NCBI GenBank assembly: GCA_951640195.1
Contig: OX621167.1
Coordinates: forward strand, 992,001-1,056,000
Direction of reading: 5' to 3'
DNA length: 64,000 nucleotides
Source: Porpolomopsis calyptriformis
Taxonomy: Eukaryota > Basidiomycota > Agaricomycetes > Agaricales > Hygrophoraceae
Shown: positions 37,740 to 50,803 of the stretch, piece after piece
How positions within the stretch are numbered: the stretch's first letter is position 1
Layout of the letters: each line of letters starts with the position of its first letter
Notes under the pieces: model-generated
Seen by the model: only the letters and a program-made list of their open reading frames with translations
Database searches by the model: none
Told to the model about the DNA's origin: nothing
Translations under genes and position numbers: made by a program

Positions 37740-37766
37740 GAGCAAGTCGCGATTTTCAGCTTGACC
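37740..37766. promoter_or_regulatory. 27-bp divergent gap, TMA16 / MZT1
   Basis: Only 27 bp separate the two start codons, so the transcripts either overlap at the 5' ends or have almost no leader, and promoter elements must lie inside the genes. Confidence 0.7.
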
Positions 37767-38202
37767 ATGTCCTCACGTGAATCAGAGAACGGCATCAGCT
37801 CAGCGCAAGAAACTCTCGACAGTAAGTCCCCTATGGCACAAATCAATCCATGCTATCGATATTTTGTAGTTCTTCACGAGATTTCTCAGCTGCTCAATAC
37901 CCAGTTGGACAAGGAGACGCTTGCCACATGTGTCGGCATGATTGAAAGTGGCATCAACCCGGAGGCCTTGGCGGTGCGAGTCACACATACACCACCGTTC
38001 GAAATCCCTGACCTCCAAGGCGGATTCATCTTTAGGCGGTTATTCACGAACTCCGAAGGGAGAGTTCTGCCCTGACCGGCAGCGGGCGATGATCGCTATT
38101 AAGGAGTACAAACTCAAGCTCGCGGTACGTTTGATAACCTTAGGAAGTGTTGGTACGCCCGGTTTATGTAGCTCGACGTTGGTGTATGCGTACACTGGGT
38201 AG
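37767..38202 (+). CDS. mzt1: MOZART1-type gamma-tubulin complex protein
   Basis: A very small protein needed to recruit the gamma-tubulin complex to spindle poles. Exons 37767-37821, 37870-37973 and 38083 on join to read [53 protein letters not shown]; this is the MZT1 core, usually written with LNTGLD and GVNPEALA. The first two exons total 159 nt, exactly 53 codons. The third exon runs open to a stop at 38200-38202, giving about 93 residues, longer than the usual 65-80. A donor GTACGT after KLKLA suggests a further intron and a shorter tail, so the true stop is unsure. Confidence 0.85.
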
Positions 38203-38411
38203 TGTGTAAAGTACTCTGTCAGTCAACGCCACCGTAAGCCTAAACGCAGCCAAATTCAATAAGGGACCATCACCACCGCCTCGAGCGCCCAGAGACCAGA
38301 AATTGCGTTTGACATTGACCTTTCCTATCTTATTGGCACCTAGCCTGACTCAGTGGCACAGCCTCTAATTGTATTTTCAATCAACCACTTTCCTACCCTC
38401 AAGGCACGCCC

Positions 38412-41092
38412 ATGCAACCCTCTGAATATGAGATCCAGCGCGAAGTCGAGGCTCTCCGCGACATCCGCAGACGCTCAACTGCTCAGGGTGGTCCCGGCGC
38501 TCTCATTCTCGACCCAGATTTGCCCAATCAATCTCCTCCCTCCTCACCGACGGCATCTTACTGGTCGGGTGCGTCTCCAGCTCTGACTGATGTGGATTCC
38601 ACCAGTAGTTCCCTCGAAAGTGGCCCCAGCTCGGACAACAACAGTACCAACCCTACGGACGATCCCTTTCATCTTTTCTGGGTCCCCGCCAGTCTCCACC
38701 CGGAGATCGCGCCTGCGGAATTTCGAGCTTTTCTCAAAGAGCACGCTCGCTCACCTGCTGCCGATGGCACAACCCCTCTTCAGAGATCCAGCTCGAATGT
38801 CTCTACTTCTCCTTCTCAGACAGGCCTTGGAAGAAGAAAATCGATGCTCAGCAGACAATACAAGCCTTCTGAAAATGATGGTGTCGAGAATGAACAGGTC
38901 ATTTCTGTTCAACGCAAGAAAAGCATCTACATGAACCAAGGTCCTCAACTCACTATCAACGAACTGGAGGCGCTCGAGGTACTCGCCGAGGAAGCATCAG
39001 AGAGTGACGATCCCACCAAACTGAGAAATGCCCTGAGGAGGCGTCTCAGCTACAACATATCACCCTCGGGTATGTGTTTTGTAGATCGGCCCACCAATAA
39101 ACCTGATCCCTATTGCCAGCTATCGACGAAACCGATCAACTGCCTGAAATAGGAGATGAAGCCGACTCTCCAATTATTGTTCCTCCGCCAGGGCAAATCT
39201 TACGCCGATCTGCACGTACAAAAATCCGTAAAACCGGCCTGCCGGGCGACGGGGGCGGTCACCGCTTTGGTGAAAGAAGACGTGCCTCTCCTCATTCTTC
39301 CGCTCCAACACCACCATCTGTCCATCGTACCTCGACATCCAGTTCTTCGAGCGAACAAGGAGACTCAGTGGATTCCTACCGCCCGAGAACATTCTCTGGT
39401 GAAAGTCTCGACGCCGATGCCGTACAAGCTATACTTAGACCAGAGTCGTACGGTGAAGAGACACTATACGATGGTTATTTCAAGCTCGACGAGGATAGTG
39501 AAGGGGTTGCGTCTGTTCTGATGACATCACCTCCGTCTCTGACGGTCGACCTTCCCACTTCTCCAACACTAAGTCATCCTGAAGTAGCTCCGGCACTGAT
39601 TTCTCCTCCTATACACCACCCCCAGCCTCAGAGGTACCTGATACCGCCATCCCCACAGGACCAACAGCCATCTCCACGTACACCATCCCCTGACGAACAT
39701 ACACTTGGACCCATTTCTCGCTCTCCTAACCAGGGCACTCCTCCTTTCCTCCCGCCCCCGTTAGGTCCAAGCCCACACCAACGGAAGGAAAGGGGAATCA
39801 AAAAGGGTCTGTTCAGCAAGTGGGGTGGGGATAAAGCCACTAAAAGGTCGTCCAAAGAGAAGGAGCGTGAGAATCGGGAACGCACAGAGAAAGAGGGGGA
39901 GGGCGGGTTTTTTGGTTCTCTTTTTAGCTCCAGGAGGAAACCGGAAGATAATCAACATACTCTTGGTCATGGCGCCTCGGGGCGTGAGGCTGCTCGAGCC
40001 CTGCTCGGTGCGTCAGGGTCACCAAGGTCTCCTATGCCTTCACCTGGGGGTCTCCATTCATATGCGCGATATCCGATCCACGTGGAACGTGCGATTTACA
40101 GGCTAAGCCACATCAAATTAGCCAATCCTCGAAGAGCACTGTACGAACAGGTTTTGATCAGCAATTTGATGTTCTGGTATCTTGGAGTCATCAACAAGGC
40201 ACAAAATCCAGCCACGTCACCTGCTCCCTCTCCAACCGCCGATCCAGAGAAGGAGCAGAAGGAGCGGGAGATGGAGGAACGTCTCAAGGTAGAGAAAGAG
40301 AAGGAGCGTCTGGAGAAGGAAAAGGAGATGATGGAGCAGCAGAAGAAGAAAGAATCTCAGCGTCGGGGTTCCCTCACTAAAGCGTTATCTACCGGAAGTG
40401 TGGGAGTTGGACGAAGAGCAGAAATGCCTGTCAAGGGACCTCAGTACGATTTGCAGCATCGTGTTATCGAACAAGAGTACAATGGGTTCAATGGACAGCC
40501 GTCTAATACCCTCCCCGCGGCTCGATCTATGACCGCTCCTGCAGGAAGCGGAACACCTCAGCCCGCCCAGTATCCTCGTATACAGCAAACCATCCAGCCT
40601 TCGTTGCAAATAGGACAACCAATGCCACAGCCGCAGCCGCAGCCGCAGATTCCAAACAACTTCTACTATGGTGGTATGTCAGAGCAGCAACCGCGCGGAG
40701 GTTCGATGAATTTACCACCCGGTGCTATGCCTCCGGTCGCCATCGAACAGTCCGCATGGCTGGCACCCTCCGTCCAACGCCCCCTATCACCTGGTGCAGC
40801 TGCGCCATACCCACCTCGCCGATCTCGATCCCCGCCACCACCTCATATGATGAATCGTTACCAGCCTGTCGAACTGCCTCCTCCCCTCCCTGGACAAATG
40901 GGAGGCAAATTACCTATGCGCTCGATATCGGCCAACGTACAGCCATCACCGCATGTGAACGGGAAGATACGGAAGGGGAACAGTGTTTCAGTCACTGTTC
41001 CCAACGGGCGGCGACCAAGAACATCCGAAGGAGCGATAGACGAAGAAGAGGAAGTTCCCCTGGCGCTTTGGCAGCAGCAAAAATGGAAATAA
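38412..41092 (+). CDS. Zds-domain protein (Zds1/Zds2-like)
   Basis: A polarity and mitotic-exit regulator thought to act with protein phosphatase 2A. The start is MQPSEYEIQREVEALRDIRR. Most of the protein is Ser/Pro-rich and probably unfolded, with basic patches and an intron at about 39069-39118. The Zds C-terminal domain lies at 40068-40200: ARYPIHVERAIYRLSHIKL, ANPRRALYEQVLISNLMFWY and LGVINKAQ, the full signature. After it comes a coiled Glu/Lys run (EKEQKEREMEERLKVEKEKE) and a long Pro/Gln-rich tail with a PQ repeat near 40628-40650. A Zds core followed by about 290 extra residues is unlike yeast, where the domain is terminal. The stop is at 41090-41092. Confidence 0.9.
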
Positions 41093-41642
41093 TGACACAT
41101 CAACTGGCGTCTATCGCGTATGCCCTTATTCCTCTGGGTGGTTTTCACACTTGTGACTATGCCTCGCCTCCTAATCCCGCCTTCCCCGTTCTCCCACACA
41201 CATGCCATTCGCCCCCTACTAACGACCTGCCTGCTCGTTTTGTCAGGCTTTATGCTGCGTCAGCAAACCCCAACCGACGGCCAGATGGATGGATAACATG
41301 CATTTGGACTCGTTTCCTACATTACTGCGGTCTTTTGGCACCTTTTCTTTGTATTGGCGAGCGCTTCTTATCAAGTGCGAATCGGAGCGGACCTGTATTT
41401 ATACTTTATGCCTGACGGTTGCATTACACTTGCCTTATGATGACCACACGCATCCTACACGTCGCGATAAAATATTTTTGAGCAAAATATCCACGTATTT
41501 CTTTCCCCTTTCCATCTGGTGTTGGGTAATAAAAGTTTATGGCGTCGTTCAGAAGGTCAACCTTTAGATCCCATTCTCTTCTCGAACTCTAGCTTTTGAC
41601 ACTGGTACAAAGATTGCCCGAGATCATCCTGCGTCTACTGAA
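41093..41642. other. convergent intergenic region, Zds gene / RFC3
   Basis: A 550-bp region with the two 3' UTRs. I see no coding signal, RNA gene or repeat in it. Confidence 0.55.
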
Positions 41643-43043
41643 TTAAGAGAACGTTTTGGATGACAGTTCTACCGCATTCTTGAATGCTCCCAGGAAAGCT
41701 GTTAATTGGATTTTTTCGCTTCCACCAGTGGATAATCGATGTCTAGACCCATGAGGTGAATTGATATGGACGCAATGAGGCAAAGAAAGCGACATACTCT
41801 GTCGTAGCCATCTGATCCAAAAGATAGATCCTGGCATGAGGTTTCAATTCAAGGGTCTCCACGTACTCGTATGCACCGACGATGAGGTCTTGCAGTGCAA
41901 GTCCCCGCTCCGTTTTCATTGCCGAGATCACTACGAGATACATCGGGTGATCTATAAGAGAGGACGAGGATTCATTAATCAGCAACATACTTTGATACGA
42001 TGTCGTGAATTCGTCAGATAACATAGAATTGACGATCGTTTCAATGTCAGCGGGATGGGGACTCCCTGTGCAATTATAGATTTCCGTTTCGCCGGTCAAA
42101 TCGTAGGCTGCGTGACAGGCTTGGAGTACATTCAATGCCCTTCTCATATCCCCTTTGGACAGTTTCAACAGTGCCCTTTTGCCGTCATCCGTCAACTTCA
42201 CTCTATGCTTAATGTCAGAACCGTTGCACTTCATAGTTTGCAATGTACTTACTTTTCAGCGTCCACAACGGTGTTCAGTCTCTTTTCTACTTCCCCTATT
42301 GGGAGGGGTGAGAACCGAAAACGTGTACACCGGCTCTGTATAGCGGGTGCAATCTTGTTTACATAGTTGCAGATGATGCAGAATCGGACATTTTTAGTAT
42401 ATTGCTCGATGACGCGTCTGAGGGCCGCCTGAGCTTGTTGTGTCATCATGTCTGCTTCATCAAGAACGACGAGTTTATATCCTTTCGAAAAGAGTGTGCG
42501 AGTCTCTGCAAATTGTTTTATTTGTTCGCGTACAACGTCAATTCCGCGATCATCGGAGGCATTGAGCTAGATCGCGTTTCAACTTAACAACCGAAGCAAG
42601 TGCTGTGATAACTAGACCGCACTTACTTCAAGTATTTGTTTGCGATATTCATGACCATATATGCGTCGAGCGACAGCGAGAATGGTGGACGTCTTTCCGG
42701 TTCCAGGCGGTCCGTAGAACAAAAGGTGAGGAAGTCTATTCCCCTCGATGAATTTCTCGACTGCGAGTCGTTAATGCTGGGGAATGACGAGACGGCACTG
42801 CACATACTTGTGCTGGTAATATCTTTATGCGAGACTACGTCGTCAAGAGTGACGGGTCGGTATTTCTCTACCCTGGGATAACTTAAGCCAGAAGAGAAGA
42901 CATCGAGAGTAAAAGTACCATGGTAGGTTGTCATCGTCGTAGTTGACTCCAAAATTGTCAGTCGCTTTTCTCTTTCCTTTTGCCAGCGAGGAAACGACAA
43001 ACGGTTCTGAGTCAACCATATTGGTATCATCGTCGCTGTCCAT
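41643..43043 (-). CDS. rfc3: replication factor C subunit 3
   Basis: An AAA+ subunit of the clamp loader that places PCNA on DNA. After an acidic start ([17 protein letters not shown]) come [38 protein letters not shown] (Walker A), [36 protein letters not shown] (DEAD box) and the SRC arginine finger in [11 protein letters not shown]. The clamp-loader C-terminal part contains [20 protein letters not shown] and YLLDQMA, ending at a short exon with stop 41643-41645. Introns lie near 41745, 41990, 42200-42250, 42560-42628, 42760-42810 and 42880-42920. The motif order matches fungal Rfc3 rather than Rfc2 or Rfc4. Confidence 0.93.
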
Positions 43044-43264
43044 GATGAAAGACGCTGAATGGATGTGCTGTGAAGCGCGACGCGATCGTGTTGGCTGTTT
43101 AAACTCCGACTCGGCATCAGCCGAGATCAGCTGTAACTTAAAAATACTTGCGCGCACAGACCATCAACGCAAGCCCTCCACTTACAAATCTTGCTCCGGC
43201 TCTTGCTTTTTGTCAAAGACTCCATCGTTGAGGACGTTGGATAGACGGAAGCGTCCGTATCAAG

Positions 43265-43983
<719 letters not shown>

Positions 43984-44616
43984 TCTTGTTGCCTTCACGT
44001 CATGTTAACTACAATCATGTATGTACGGTTGAGCGCAATGAACTTGATGTTGTCGTAAAGCAACTTTATAGCAGTTCAGTTGAATACTTGAAAGCCCTAC
44101 CCCTTGCTACAAAACCGAATGAGAGTAGGACATTTGCGCGGGTGGCCTTCTGACTATCACCGAAACCTGGTGCTACCTTGGTCCGACCAATGATTGGACA
44201 ATGTGAGTGAAACTCACTGTGAAAGATTCTAGGAAAGTCTTTCAGTCCAACATCTGATCCGGAAATTGACGAGCGTCGAGTCACGTACGTACCTTTCACT
44301 ATCCCTGTGATCATCTTGACCATCAAGTTATTCTTTCACGTTGTATGTCGACCGAGTGCTCTTAAATCCGAGTGGTGATCATCCGTACATGGCTGTCGTC
44401 TGTATCGGACGACTCGCCACGTTCTCTCCAAGCCAATATTCTCTCATCTATGTCATTCATTCCTTCATATCTCTCTATCTTCTGATCAAGTCCAGAGACT
44501 TCACACAGGGTGATGGCTAATCCACGCTTCTCTGCAGTGACAATGATAGGCCAAGAAATGCTGATTTCAATGAAGTGAATGAATGGAAATCATGAAAGCA
44601 GGAAGAAGAGGCTGGG
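43984..44616. other. convergent intergenic region, ubi3 / CID gene
   Basis: A 633-bp region between two stops. It holds 3' UTRs and possibly the very end of the CID gene if another intron exists. No separate gene is supported. Confidence 0.5.
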
Positions 44617-47168
44617 CTACGACGTTCCCGGTGTATCTCGTACAAAAACCCATCTATCTCCCACCCTTTGCATTCTACCTCCCGCCCCGCCTGTCCTTCC
44701 GGTTGTGGATGCTTGGGATGTTGTCTGGACACTGCTGTCTTGGGGAGCCGACGCGTCTCCGTCACCAGCAAGTGGCCTAACTTGTTCAGCTCCGACGGGA
44801 TTTGCTTCCTGGACATGAGCCCACTGTTCACCGGTATTTCCAGAATCATGGTATCCATAACCGCGTCCCCATCCCCCAGTTTGAAACCCTCCCCTTCCTC
44901 TTCCACCTCGCCACGAATGGCCCCGTCCCCTCTCCGAGTTGGAGCTCATCCAACCCTGCTCCGATAACCCTTGTTCTGGGCTCGTCTGAGTACTCAAAGT
45001 CGAAGGGCCAACCATTCCTCCCGAAAAAACGAACTGCATGAGGTCTTCTTGCGATGGTAAGTAACCATAAGTGGCCTCCATCATTTTTCCCAATGCTTCC
45101 CATGACGACGGTGAAGTAAAGTCAAATGTCGTCGTATCAAAGTTACTCGATGGCACGGATGTCGATATATCGGAGGTTGGTACATCAGAGACCTGTGAAG
45201 GTGTAGTCGTAGATGGCGATGGAATCGTCTGATCGTTCTCCAGCGCGGGTGTAGGGTCCCTGGAACCTGCCACAGGCGCCGCGGCCGGTGGCTGTGCTGG
45301 TAGAGCCTCTTTAGCAGGAATGACTTCGTCTTTCGGTGATGAAGGCCGAATATCTCGTCCAAATTCGTCTTTCTCGACTTCAGGTGCATCTGGAACAAGT
45401 TCTGCACTGCCTGACGGTTCCTGGACCGTTAAAGGCATAATTGACGGTCTGCGGGGAGGGCTATACGGCTTTATGTCTCGCCTACCTCCATATCTACTAG
45501 GTGGACTTCGAGAACGACTTCGTCTCGCTCTGTACGGAGGACTGCGATCTCTGTCTCTGTCTCTGAAGCGATCACGGTGATCCCACCTTCCTCGTCCGTC
45601 ATCACGACCACGGCCTCGAAAGCTGCCTCTGAAGCCACCCCTTGAAGCTGACCGATCGTCGTAAAAATCAACGCGGCTTCTGGGAGGGCTAAAATTCCTG
45701 TCGTATCTTGCTTCTCTACTCCCGGAATCGTAATAGTCAGCCCGATGAGAACTAGGTTGTGAAGGACCACCGGTCACTTCTGCAAAGGCACTATTGATGG
45801 GTACAGACTGCGGCGGCCGTGGTATTGACGGCTGAGGTGGTACTCCGTTAGACAGCTTGGCCGTCTGCGTCAACTGCTGCAAAAGTGCCAGTTGCGAAGT
45901 GTTTAACTGTGGTGGCAGACCTGTGTTTGACGTTGTTTGGCTGCAGAAATCAGCTCAATGATGCAACCGAAAAAGTCAGCTTTTTACTCACCCATTACCA
46001 TTACTTGTGGGCGCAGCAACAGCAGCCTGCGTCAGTAATGCTAACAAGGTCGATTGCACCGGGTCTACGTTTGGGGTGCTCGGAGCTGGTGGTACGAGGA
46101 CTTGTGTCGGCAATGTTACGTTCGCCTCCGGACCAGCTTGCAGATCGGTAATCGGATTCACTTCGTGGGGCTCTGACGCAAAAACAAACCGTAGCATTTC
46201 AGTTATTATTCTCAATTTTTGGAGACTATGATGTGCGCAAAAAAAGGCTGGAATTACACAAGTGGAGGAAATACTTAGCGAACACATATATGAATCAGGG
46301 CATGCACCTTTTTCTGCGTCCTTTACAACATTCGTGAGACCAGCCAAAACCGCGGGTGGAAACGTGCTCGCTTTCGACCAAATATCAAGGATCTTCTTTG
46401 ACTTTTCCTGTAAATCAAGCACCAATCGTAAAAATGTGGAGAGTCGGACACGAAAGGATAGATAATCTGGATCATGTTAACTCTTCGAACGGAGAAACAG
46501 CACGCGATTGGAAGAGGCGACGGTCGTCACAGTCGTCACGTGCCGCATTCCACGTTCACGTTAATCATAACCAGGATCTACTGACAAATACGCGCAGACG
46601 GTTTCGCATGCATGATCCGCAGTGACGATACGGTAATAATTTGTCCAGAGATGCCCTTGAAGGAGGGTTAGCAGAGGAGAACTAACCTTCGTTTCGGGAC
46701 TTCCAGATATGATCAAATCCTGGAACAAGCCATCCAGAACGCCTTCGACTTTCAGTAAGAATGTAGCACAGTTTCCGTTTTCAGAGTTGACATCGCCAGT
46801 AAGACCATGCTTGGTGACCTGACTCCTGGCGGCGCGTGCGAGTGCATCAAATGCGTATAGACTAGACACTTTAGCCGAAGCCGGCAAGGATTTGTGGGTA
46901 CGGTAGAGAATAGATACAAGCTGCGTATCATTCTGCGAGCAGAAACAGTCGATTTGCAATGCATTGTTAGAACGTTGGGCATACTCAGAGAAAGATGAGT
47001 TGCGTACTTCCATTGACTTCAAAGCGATTTCCGTCAATTTACCCATTTTAGAAGCCGACAATCGCTTCGCATGAACAACCTCCTTCAGCATCGATTCGAA
47101 CATCTGCAAAATATGCTGAGCAAAGGGGAATATAGATAGAGTTGACGGCTCACGTCCAGCGAAACCAT
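44617..47168 (-). CDS. RNA polymerase II CTD-interacting (CID) SR-like protein
   Basis: A nuclear RNA-processing factor expected to bind the phosphorylated CTD of RNA polymerase II. The start MVSLD at 47168 is followed by an intron (ATTTTGCAG acceptor at 47104) and FESMLKEVVHAKRLSASKMG, KLTEIALKSME, NDTQLVSILYRTHKSLPASA, SLYAFDALARAARSQV, FLLKVEGVLDGLFQDLI and KEKSKKILDIWSKASTFPPA: a complete eight-helix CID. After it come a Pro-rich stretch and an Arg/Ser/Gly-rich region (RGGFRGSFRGRGRDDGRGR; RARRSRSRSPPSRYGGRR), then a Gln/Gly-rich tail with RGG-like repeats. CID plus RS/RGG resembles Seb1, Nrd1 and SCAF4/8, but I see no RRM. It is divergent from PET117, with 92 bp between starts. Confidence 0.82.
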
Positions 47169-47260
47169 GTTGGCCGTTAGATTTTGGGGTGAGGGCAATG
47201 TTTGTATCTGTTGCCTTCTGGTCTGTGCGCTCCGCTCGGCAAAATTCGGCGTCTTTTTCA

Positions 47261-47500
47261 ATGTCGCGAGCAGCCAAAGCTACTCTTCTTGTCGCGATAT
47301 TTCTATCGTCATTTACTGTTTGGGCAGTTCATTTTCAACAAGGTCAGGAGCGTAAGGTAAGTAATAACCCCTCAGTAGATTCGAACACGAATTCACTATG
47401 GTTTTCTCAGAACATGTACAAAGGTGTTTTGCGTGACGATGAGCGGAGGCGGGCGAAATCTCAGAAACGGGAGGAGGTCCTTCCGCAATCTCGAGCGTAA
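47261..47500 (+). CDS. pet117: cytochrome c oxidase assembly protein PET117
   Basis: A small mitochondrial inner-membrane protein needed to assemble complex IV. Two exons (47261-47356 and 47411-47500) give 61 residues: MSRAAKATLLVAIFLSSFTV, WAVHFQQGQERK, NMYKGVLRDDERRRAKSQKR. This is the family pattern: a short MSR(A/S) start, one membrane helix (about residues 8-25), VH, then a basic tail with GVLRDDERR like the human GVIRDIERQ. Too small and split to stand out by open frame alone. The start at 47261 is preferred over in-frame upstream codons because family members start at MSR. Confidence 0.87.
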   Translation: MSRAAKATLLVAIFLSSFTVWAVHFQQGQERKVSNNPSVDSNTNSLWFSQNMYKGVLRDDERRRAKSQKREEVLPQSRA

Positions 47501-49409
47501 AATTTATTAGGCGGACTGCACCCGCATGCGATTATTTCGTCCGTAAGCCGTCTGGATTGAACAACTCGGCAATATCTCGGGCCTGCGGGCCCTGTGACAC
47601 TCTCAAAATTTCCGATGTGCCCTGATCGAATTCGGTGGCTGGTACGCTGGGAATCGCAAACATGGACATATTGTTCCAATGGACCAATCCCGCTCTGGTT
47701 GAATTAGCTTCTCAGGTCACTTGGTATGCCACGCTGCGTTAGCTACGCTTCGATTGACATGAGAAATGTTCCTTGTCATACCACTCATATTTTCTTATTC
47801 TGCCTAGACCTTTAATCCGTGCAGAAATTGGTGACGTCAGTAGACAATGAGCGCTAATATGCATTTTCCTTCGCATCACGTTGCCTACACCAACCCAGAT
47901 ATCCAACTCCCTTAACTTCAAAGATGTGTTCTCGGACCTGCAATTTTGTCATCTTCCGACACTGTCGAGACCGGCCTGACACGTGGGGACGTTCCTACAG
48001 ATAACCAAGTGTACCCCTGAAGTGATAGGCAACACTCCAGGTCGGTCCCCACACATCCCTACTCCCACTTTGGCTAATATCATCCCTTGCTTTCAAAGAC
48101 AGATCACGGTCAGGTGGTCAGTCGCACCTGATCAGACTATATCTCCAAACCAAATCATCAAAAACTCGGAAGTTCATGTGTGCTCGATCGTATTCCTCGA
48201 ATAGCAACATATACATAAGTTGCTAGCGATAAGAAACCTTGCGATAACCCACATATTTCACCCCCCCATCTGCACATTGAGCCATACTTATTCCTTCACC
48301 TGAATTAATCGCTGTCCCCCCCAATGGGAGCCGCAACGAAGCCAACTGCTACAATAACAGAACCACCCTCGGATGACACTGTTGTTGCAAACCCAACGGA
48401 TGGTGAAAAGAAAAGTGAGTTGCAATCACGGTTGTGAATGTCGTATCCTCACAATATCGAATGAAAAGTGGCATGATTTATCCTGTCAGAGCCTCTCGGC
48501 ACACCTGCGATGTGTTCTTATTCCACTTGCCAAATTGATCCTTCCATGTACTATTAACTCTTTTCTTTCTTTGCCCCCTGTTGAATTTCTATGTCACTGA
48601 AGGTTCTGGCTGCCTTACTACCTAGTATTCGCTGTCCTGTCGAGGGTACGATGTAAATCATGCATGCTTATATATCATTTTGCTGGCGAATAGTACATGT
48701 GTTCACAGAGTGTGAGTATGTTAAGGACGGGAAGAATCTTTTCATAATCATCTCTACCGACCCCAATGGGCGTCTGGCGTTGGCAAGTTTCTTCTATGAA
48801 CGCTCAGGAAGCGGACACGACGGCGAGATAGTCACAGATTCACAAAGTATATCTTGTTCAACCTGCATCTAAACTGTGCATGGGAACTTCAACACATCGT
48901 GTTGACCACCTCACCGTTCGGGAGAAGGTGATTTGAGGGCTCTACTGAGAGATCGAAGAAAAAGACGGGACAAGGCAAGGGAAGCAGACCATTGGGTACG
49001 ATGTAACGTGGTTGGTGGTGAATGGAGGAGAGTAATGGTGAGGAGTTCGGATAACCGACGGGACACGCGTTCATAAACTGTGGGGGAGGGTGGGCTAGGG
49101 GCGCAACCGATTCATGATAAATATCCTGGCAACGCTGGGACTATCATTCGAGTCCAAGTCACTTGGGAGAGGATCGGTCATTGCTTGCGCCGGCGCAGGA
49201 ATTTGAATGTATTAGAGGTAACGAGTGTTGGTCAACGGCAATACGCCGCTTAAGACAAGCTGGGCAGGGGACGCTGAGAGTCACGTTGATGGAGAACCAT
49301 GTGGGGTGATTCACGGACAAGCAAAGATTGTTGAAACGGACTTGGGTTGAAACCACGGGTAGGTCTGCCCTGAGTTCAAGCCCACACACTTGTATGCATG
49401 TACTTGAAC
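47501..49409. other. 1.9-kb stretch with little coding signal
   Basis: Between PET117 and the F-box gene I find only one weak candidate gene (48324-48872, listed separately). The rest, including 47501-48300 and 48880-49409, has short frames with no domain. TATA-like ACATATACATAAG near 48207 lies upstream of the weak candidate. Nothing here looks like a transposon. Confidence 0.45.
48324..48872 (+). CDS. possible small three-exon gene, unknown function
   Basis: I do not recognise this product. A model with exons 48324-48413, 48603-48645 and 48709-48872 keeps one frame and uses good splice sites (GTGAGT with CTGAAG; GTACGA with TTCACAG). It gives about 98 residues: an acidic, Thr-rich start (MGAATKPTATITEPPSDDTV), a short hydrophobic stretch VLAALLPSIRCPVE, then ECEYVKDGKNLFIIISTDPN and a Ser/Cys end CSTCI. 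The first intron would be 189 nt, long for this window, which weakens the case. A different acceptor near 48487 gives another short end. Confidence 0.28.
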
Positions 49410-50713
49410 TTAATCACGGACCGAAATGTCAAGAATAACATCAGGGTCATTGTCCAAATCAGCCATCTCTTTGCGAACGAGGCAAGCCCAGTCTTCCTCG
49501 TAATTCGGAGGAAGAAAGGGCACCTGAGGTCCAATGAAAACATGCAGGATAACGACACGCACTCTCTGCGGTTTGGCAAAAGGGGAATGAATCAAGATCT
49601 GTCCCAGCTGCCTCCAGTCGAGCTGGTCGATGTCGTCGTACTCGTTAACCGAAACACGGAGTTCAACTTGAATCAAGTGCGAAGACGAAATTCGCGACAA
49701 TATATCAGAGATGCTCCTCCTGCGAGCTGCAGCTCCACTTTTGGCCTTGTAGAGCGATATTCCGGAAATGCGTAGGGAGTGAAGGTTGGTATTGTGTGTC
49801 AAGTCTATATAATCACGGATCGCTTCTAGAAAAAACCGATATAGAATGAGCAATGCAGTTGCGATGACCTGGTGGGTTAAATAAGCGTACCAACGTCGGG
49901 GAATGAGAAGTTGAGGTAGAGTGTACGTATGGAAGGCCCGAAAGACTTCAGCAAGAGCTGAACAGCACGCAAATCCTTTTCCCGAACAAAATCCAGCTCA
50001 ATTTCATTAACACAAGGAAATTGCGTGATCGAGAGTAGCCACCATAGCACAGGCGGATGGTGGATGCGCAGCACACGCACATGGGGTAAAAAAGAGCAAG
50101 GAGATTTGATGACGTGTTGTAAATGTTCACCTACAACAGGATTTGGACCAACATCCGGACCTTCTCCGACAAGGTCCAGCGGGAATTTGAAAGACATGGC
50201 ATTGAGATGCAGGGTCTCTAGCTTTCGGAATGAAGCGACCAACTTGAGAAAGTCATCGGGAGATGGGAAGTGTAAACTGGTAAGTTCCAATTTTCTAATA
50301 CTCGCAAACCACCCATACACCATCTCCTCGTGTTCCTCACTTATGGGGTCCCACCGCCTACCGAACAGGCCCAACGATTTGACGGCGACGAATTGATGGA
50401 GATAAGGTGCTATGGTATCAAGAACTCGTACCTCTGCATCAGTGGTGGCAAATCCAAAAAAAAGGTCCATCCTAATCTCGAGAAAGATGGCGTGCTGGCT
50501 GATTGTAGAATTCGGGGAATCCAACAATTGGGCAAGGTGAATTACTGTGGACGGAGTGACGAGAAGCGCCTGAAATAATCTATGGCGGGCAGCAGGAAGC
50601 CAGGATTTGGATACCAACGAACACACTGCAAGCGCATGTCGGTCTGAGGAGAGGAAGTTTATGATACGATCTGTAAGTTCAGCAGGGAGTCTTGATCGGT
50701 TGTAAAGGGACAT
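49410..50713 (-). CDS. F-box / leucine-rich-repeat-like protein
   Basis: Likely a substrate adaptor of an SCF ubiquitin ligase. The N-terminus reads SRLPAELTDRIINFLSSDRH, ALAVCSLVSKSWLPAARHRL, a standard F-box. The rest has irregular leucine-rich segments (FRKLETLHLNAMSF, FLPHVRVLRIHHPP) typical of mushroom F-box proteins, which form large families with unknown targets. An intron near 49850-49885 joins the second exon (YRFFLEAIRDYIDL, NLHSLRISGISLYK), which ends ILDISVRD with stop 49410-49412. The start at 50713 was chosen as the first ATG before SLYNRSRLP. It is divergent from the DNMT5-like gene, with 90 bp between starts. Confidence 0.82.
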
Positions 50714-50803
50714 GATCACGTCCTGTCACGTCAGGGTGACAATAGTCACGTCCATAATACACATCGCGTCAACATCGCGCCTTTCATCACTTTCGTTTTC
50801 AAC

